Of a DNA stretch of 64,000 nt, positions 62,601 through 64,000 are shown in pieces. Positions within the stretch are counted from its first letter, which is position 1. Every line of letters starts with the position of its first letter. The notes under the pieces are model-generated. The model was given only the letters and a program-made list of their open reading frames with translations, was not told where the DNA came from and did not search any database. A program made the translations under genes and the position numbers. Source of the DNA: Allacma fusca (lineage: Eukaryota; Arthropoda; Collembola; Symphypleona; Sminthuridae); the NCBI GenBank assembly GCA_947179485.1, contig OX359247.1:14484588-14548587 (forward strand). The letters run 5' to 3'.

Positions 62601-63519
62601 ACAGGAAAACCCTTTAATTACTTCTGCTTTGGTGCTGCATGTGCGGAAGTGGAGATAGACTGTCTAACCGGAGATCATGAGGTTTGCACATTTAAGTTCT
62701 GAATTATCAACATATATCTTGTTTGCCCACTGCAATAATAATGATTTCCTAGAAAAATTACGCATGAAGAATTGTTGAACTCTGCAGGTCTTGCGAACGG
62801 ACATAGTCATGGATGTGGGTGAGAGTATTAACCCAGCCATTGATATTGGGCAAGTTGAAGGAGGCTTCATGCAAGGATATGGTCTGTACACTTTGGAACA
62901 ACTTATGTACTCTCCACAAGGTTTCTTGTTCACTAAGGGCCCAGGCCAATACAAGCTCCCTGGGTTTGGGGACATTCCAGCTGAGTTCAATGTTGCCCTG
63001 TTACGAGGAGCTCCCAATCCCAAAGCAGTCTTTTCATCAAAGGTACTATATTTTCCAGATTTCCACTTCAAATGAAATTGCAAGTAATCCATGCTATAGT
63101 GTATTTCTTCAAGATAGTAAAATCTAATTGTGCATTTTAAAGGCTGTGGGAGAGCCCCCGTTGTTTTTGGCAGCAAGTGTGTTCTTCGCTATTAAAGACG
63201 CCATCAAATCTGCCCGATCTGAAGTTGGTCTGAGTACTGAGTTCCGGCTTGACTCTCCTGCCACTGCGGAGAGAATTCGAATGGGATGTGAGGATGAATT
63301 CACAGAAAAGGTATAACATCATAAATGTATTTACCCATATTTACAATAGTAAGTACGAGTCCATCTCAGAAAATATAAAACTGCTTGAGCAGAATTCAAA
63401 AAATGTAACAATTGATGAGTGATGCTTGTGTTATTTTCTTGAAATGACTTTCATTTGTTTTTATGCAGTTTCCCACACCGCCAGGAGGCTCCTTTAAGCC
63501 ATGGGCTGTTATTGTGTGA
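50641..63519 (+). CDS. XDH: Xanthine dehydrogenase, 18 exons
   Basis: Oxidises hypoxanthine to xanthine and urate in the cytosol, using molybdopterin, two 2Fe-2S clusters and FAD. Exons: 50641-50691, 56599-56656, 56779-56875, 57331-57439, 57538-57945, 58067-58208, 58300-58638, 58718-58827, 58937-59235, 59531-59900, 60345-60892, 61029-61395, 61661-62113, 62250-62377, 62567-62681, 62788-63042, 63143-63310, 63469-63519. All are GT-AG in phase, 1355 residues, normal for the family. Iron-sulfur cysteines: C46, C51, C54 and C116, C119, C151, C153. FAD domain: [27 protein letters not shown]. Molybdenum domain: [28 protein letters not shown] (Arg near 938), [21 protein letters not shown] (Glu near 1287, catalytic). 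The FFTGYRK loop and Arg/Glu pair favour XDH over aldehyde oxidase. An in-frame ATG at 50533 could extend the N-terminus, but 50641 matches the family start. Confidence 0.95.
50692..52139 (+). other. XDH intron 1, first part
   Basis: AT-rich start of the 5.9-kb first intron. Short ORFs (51043, 51784) are not convincing; nothing else recognised. Confidence 0.5.
52140..53591. mobile_element. hAT-like non-coding element in XDH intron 1
   Basis: Left end CAATGATGGACGCGTAGCCTAC resembles the left end of 33347-36266 (CAAAGGTGGACGC, then CCCCTAC), and the right end read inward is CAAAGATGGGTAAAGC. Subterminal zones are studded with TAGG/CCTA motifs (52150-52345 and 53455-53575). Flanking octamers CCACCTAC and CCATACAC match at only five of eight positions, so the target duplication is decayed or the ends are slightly off. 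No ORF. Confidence 0.55.
53592..54348 (+). other. XDH intron 1, middle part
   Basis: AT-rich intron sequence between two mobile elements; nothing identified. Confidence 0.5.
54349..54532. mobile_element. Tigger/pogo-type MITE (184 bp)
   Basis: Terminal inverted repeats CAGTGAAACCTCTTTATTCAC (left) and CAGTCAAACCTCTTTATAGT (inward from right), flanked by TA at 54347-54348 and 54533-54534. CAGTCAAACCTCT-type ends are characteristic of pogo/Tigger Tc1-mariner elements. Internal CTATAGTCAAC motifs repeat. Too short to encode a transposase. Confidence 0.85.
54535..55499 (+). other. XDH intron 1, later part
   Basis: AT-rich, with a poly-T/AT run at 55464-55490 just before the retroelement-like stretch. 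Nothing else recognised. Confidence 0.45.
55500..56395 (+). mobile_element. Degraded retroelement-like remnant
   Basis: Higher coding potential than the surrounding intron but broken by stops and frameshifts. One frame (55561-55842) encodes [17 protein letters not shown] and onward for 93 residues. Further on, about 56045-56180, another frame reads [18 protein letters not shown], like the Cys/His region and following helix at the C-terminus of non-LTR retrotransposon polyproteins. The final 200 bp are GC-richer non-coding sequence. Family not identified. Confidence 0.4.
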
Positions 63520-63690
63520 TTCCTTCCGCGGAATTACTGACGCCTCCAGGAATGCAGGAGTTTTGATACTATACTAGTGTAATTACTACATTATTGATGT
63601 ATCACGGTATAGCGGCCCTGGCCGTACTGCATATTTGTCGTTACCTCATTGTTGGATCAGTTTTATTTGCAATAAAATCTGGAATACCGC
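63520..63690 (+). other. XDH 3' UTR with poly(A) signal
   Basis: Non-coding sequence after the TGA at 63517-63519. AATAAA at 63671-63676 gives a 3' UTR of about 170 bases. Confidence 0.65.
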
Positions 63691-64000
63691 CCTTATGATT
63701 TAGGAAATCTTTTGAAGAACCTCTACAAGCTTTTATACCACTGCTCTGCCCTGACCTCACCTTGAAACCTTATTACAGTCAGTTTTGTATTTGGCAATAG
63801 TAGCTTGGTAGCCAGGCACCTTGCGATTTCCACACGCTGTTTACTTACTGAGCGACTCATATTTCAGGAACTATACTTGAGTAAATATATGTGAGGAAGA
63901 TTCATTGAGCAGGTTCACTGACAATGAGTCTTCGTCAAAGTAACCATTTGTCATTTCTAAATCATTTACAATAATTGTGAGTGATTATGCATTCTTTACA
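63691..64000. other. Downstream of XDH, no gene seen
   Basis: No ORF or repeat recognised in the last 310 bases. Confidence 0.5.

Overview
This is a nuclear genome window from an insect. The order cannot be fixed from the sequence. The DNA is AT-rich, the genes carry GT-AG introns, and DNA transposons fill introns and intergenic space. Two conserved animal genes frame the window: the 3' part of a giant KASH-domain nesprin (Msp300-like) at 1-30912, and a complete xanthine dehydrogenase gene (XDH, the fly rosy orthologue group) at 50641-63519. I found no tRNA, rRNA, CRISPR array or bacterial signal.

Region 1 (1-31500, + strand): the nesprin gene. The window opens inside one exon that codes without a stop for more than 4300 residues. 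This exon is an acidic, Thr/Ser/Glu/Val-rich repeat region with a 402-bp (134-residue) tandem unit, a near-perfect 2.0-kb in-frame duplication (offset 4455 bp) and two copies of a hydrophobic helical module. About 20 short exons follow with spectrin-repeat-like helices, then two exons encoding a KASH tail that ends in PPPI. One intron holds an apparently intact 5.5-kb EnSpm/CACTA-like transposon with two genes in opposite orientation: a Tnp2-like transposase and a BEN-domain protein.

Region 2 (31500-50640): gene-poor and transposon-rich. It has a minus-strand gene for an unrecognised membrane-anchored protein of about 277 residues, with a decayed relative 6 kb away. It also has a five-exon minus-strand gene for a CARD-like protein with a tandemly duplicated exon. 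The mobile elements are a hAT-like element with another hAT-like element nested in it (both with perfect 8-bp target duplications), a truncated inverted copy of the nested one, a fold-back element with TA ends, and a complete PIF/Harbinger element with intact transposase and Myb/SANT-like genes, nested in a dead Tc1/mariner transposase.

Region 3 (50641-64000, + strand): XDH, 18 exons with all phases consistent, predicted 1355 residues. A 5.9-kb first intron contains another hAT-like element, a Tigger/pogo-type MITE and a retroelement remnant.

The two conserved genes are functionally unrelated: nesprin links the nuclear envelope to the cytoskeleton, and XDH does purine oxidation. The elements between them record several rounds of nested transposition.
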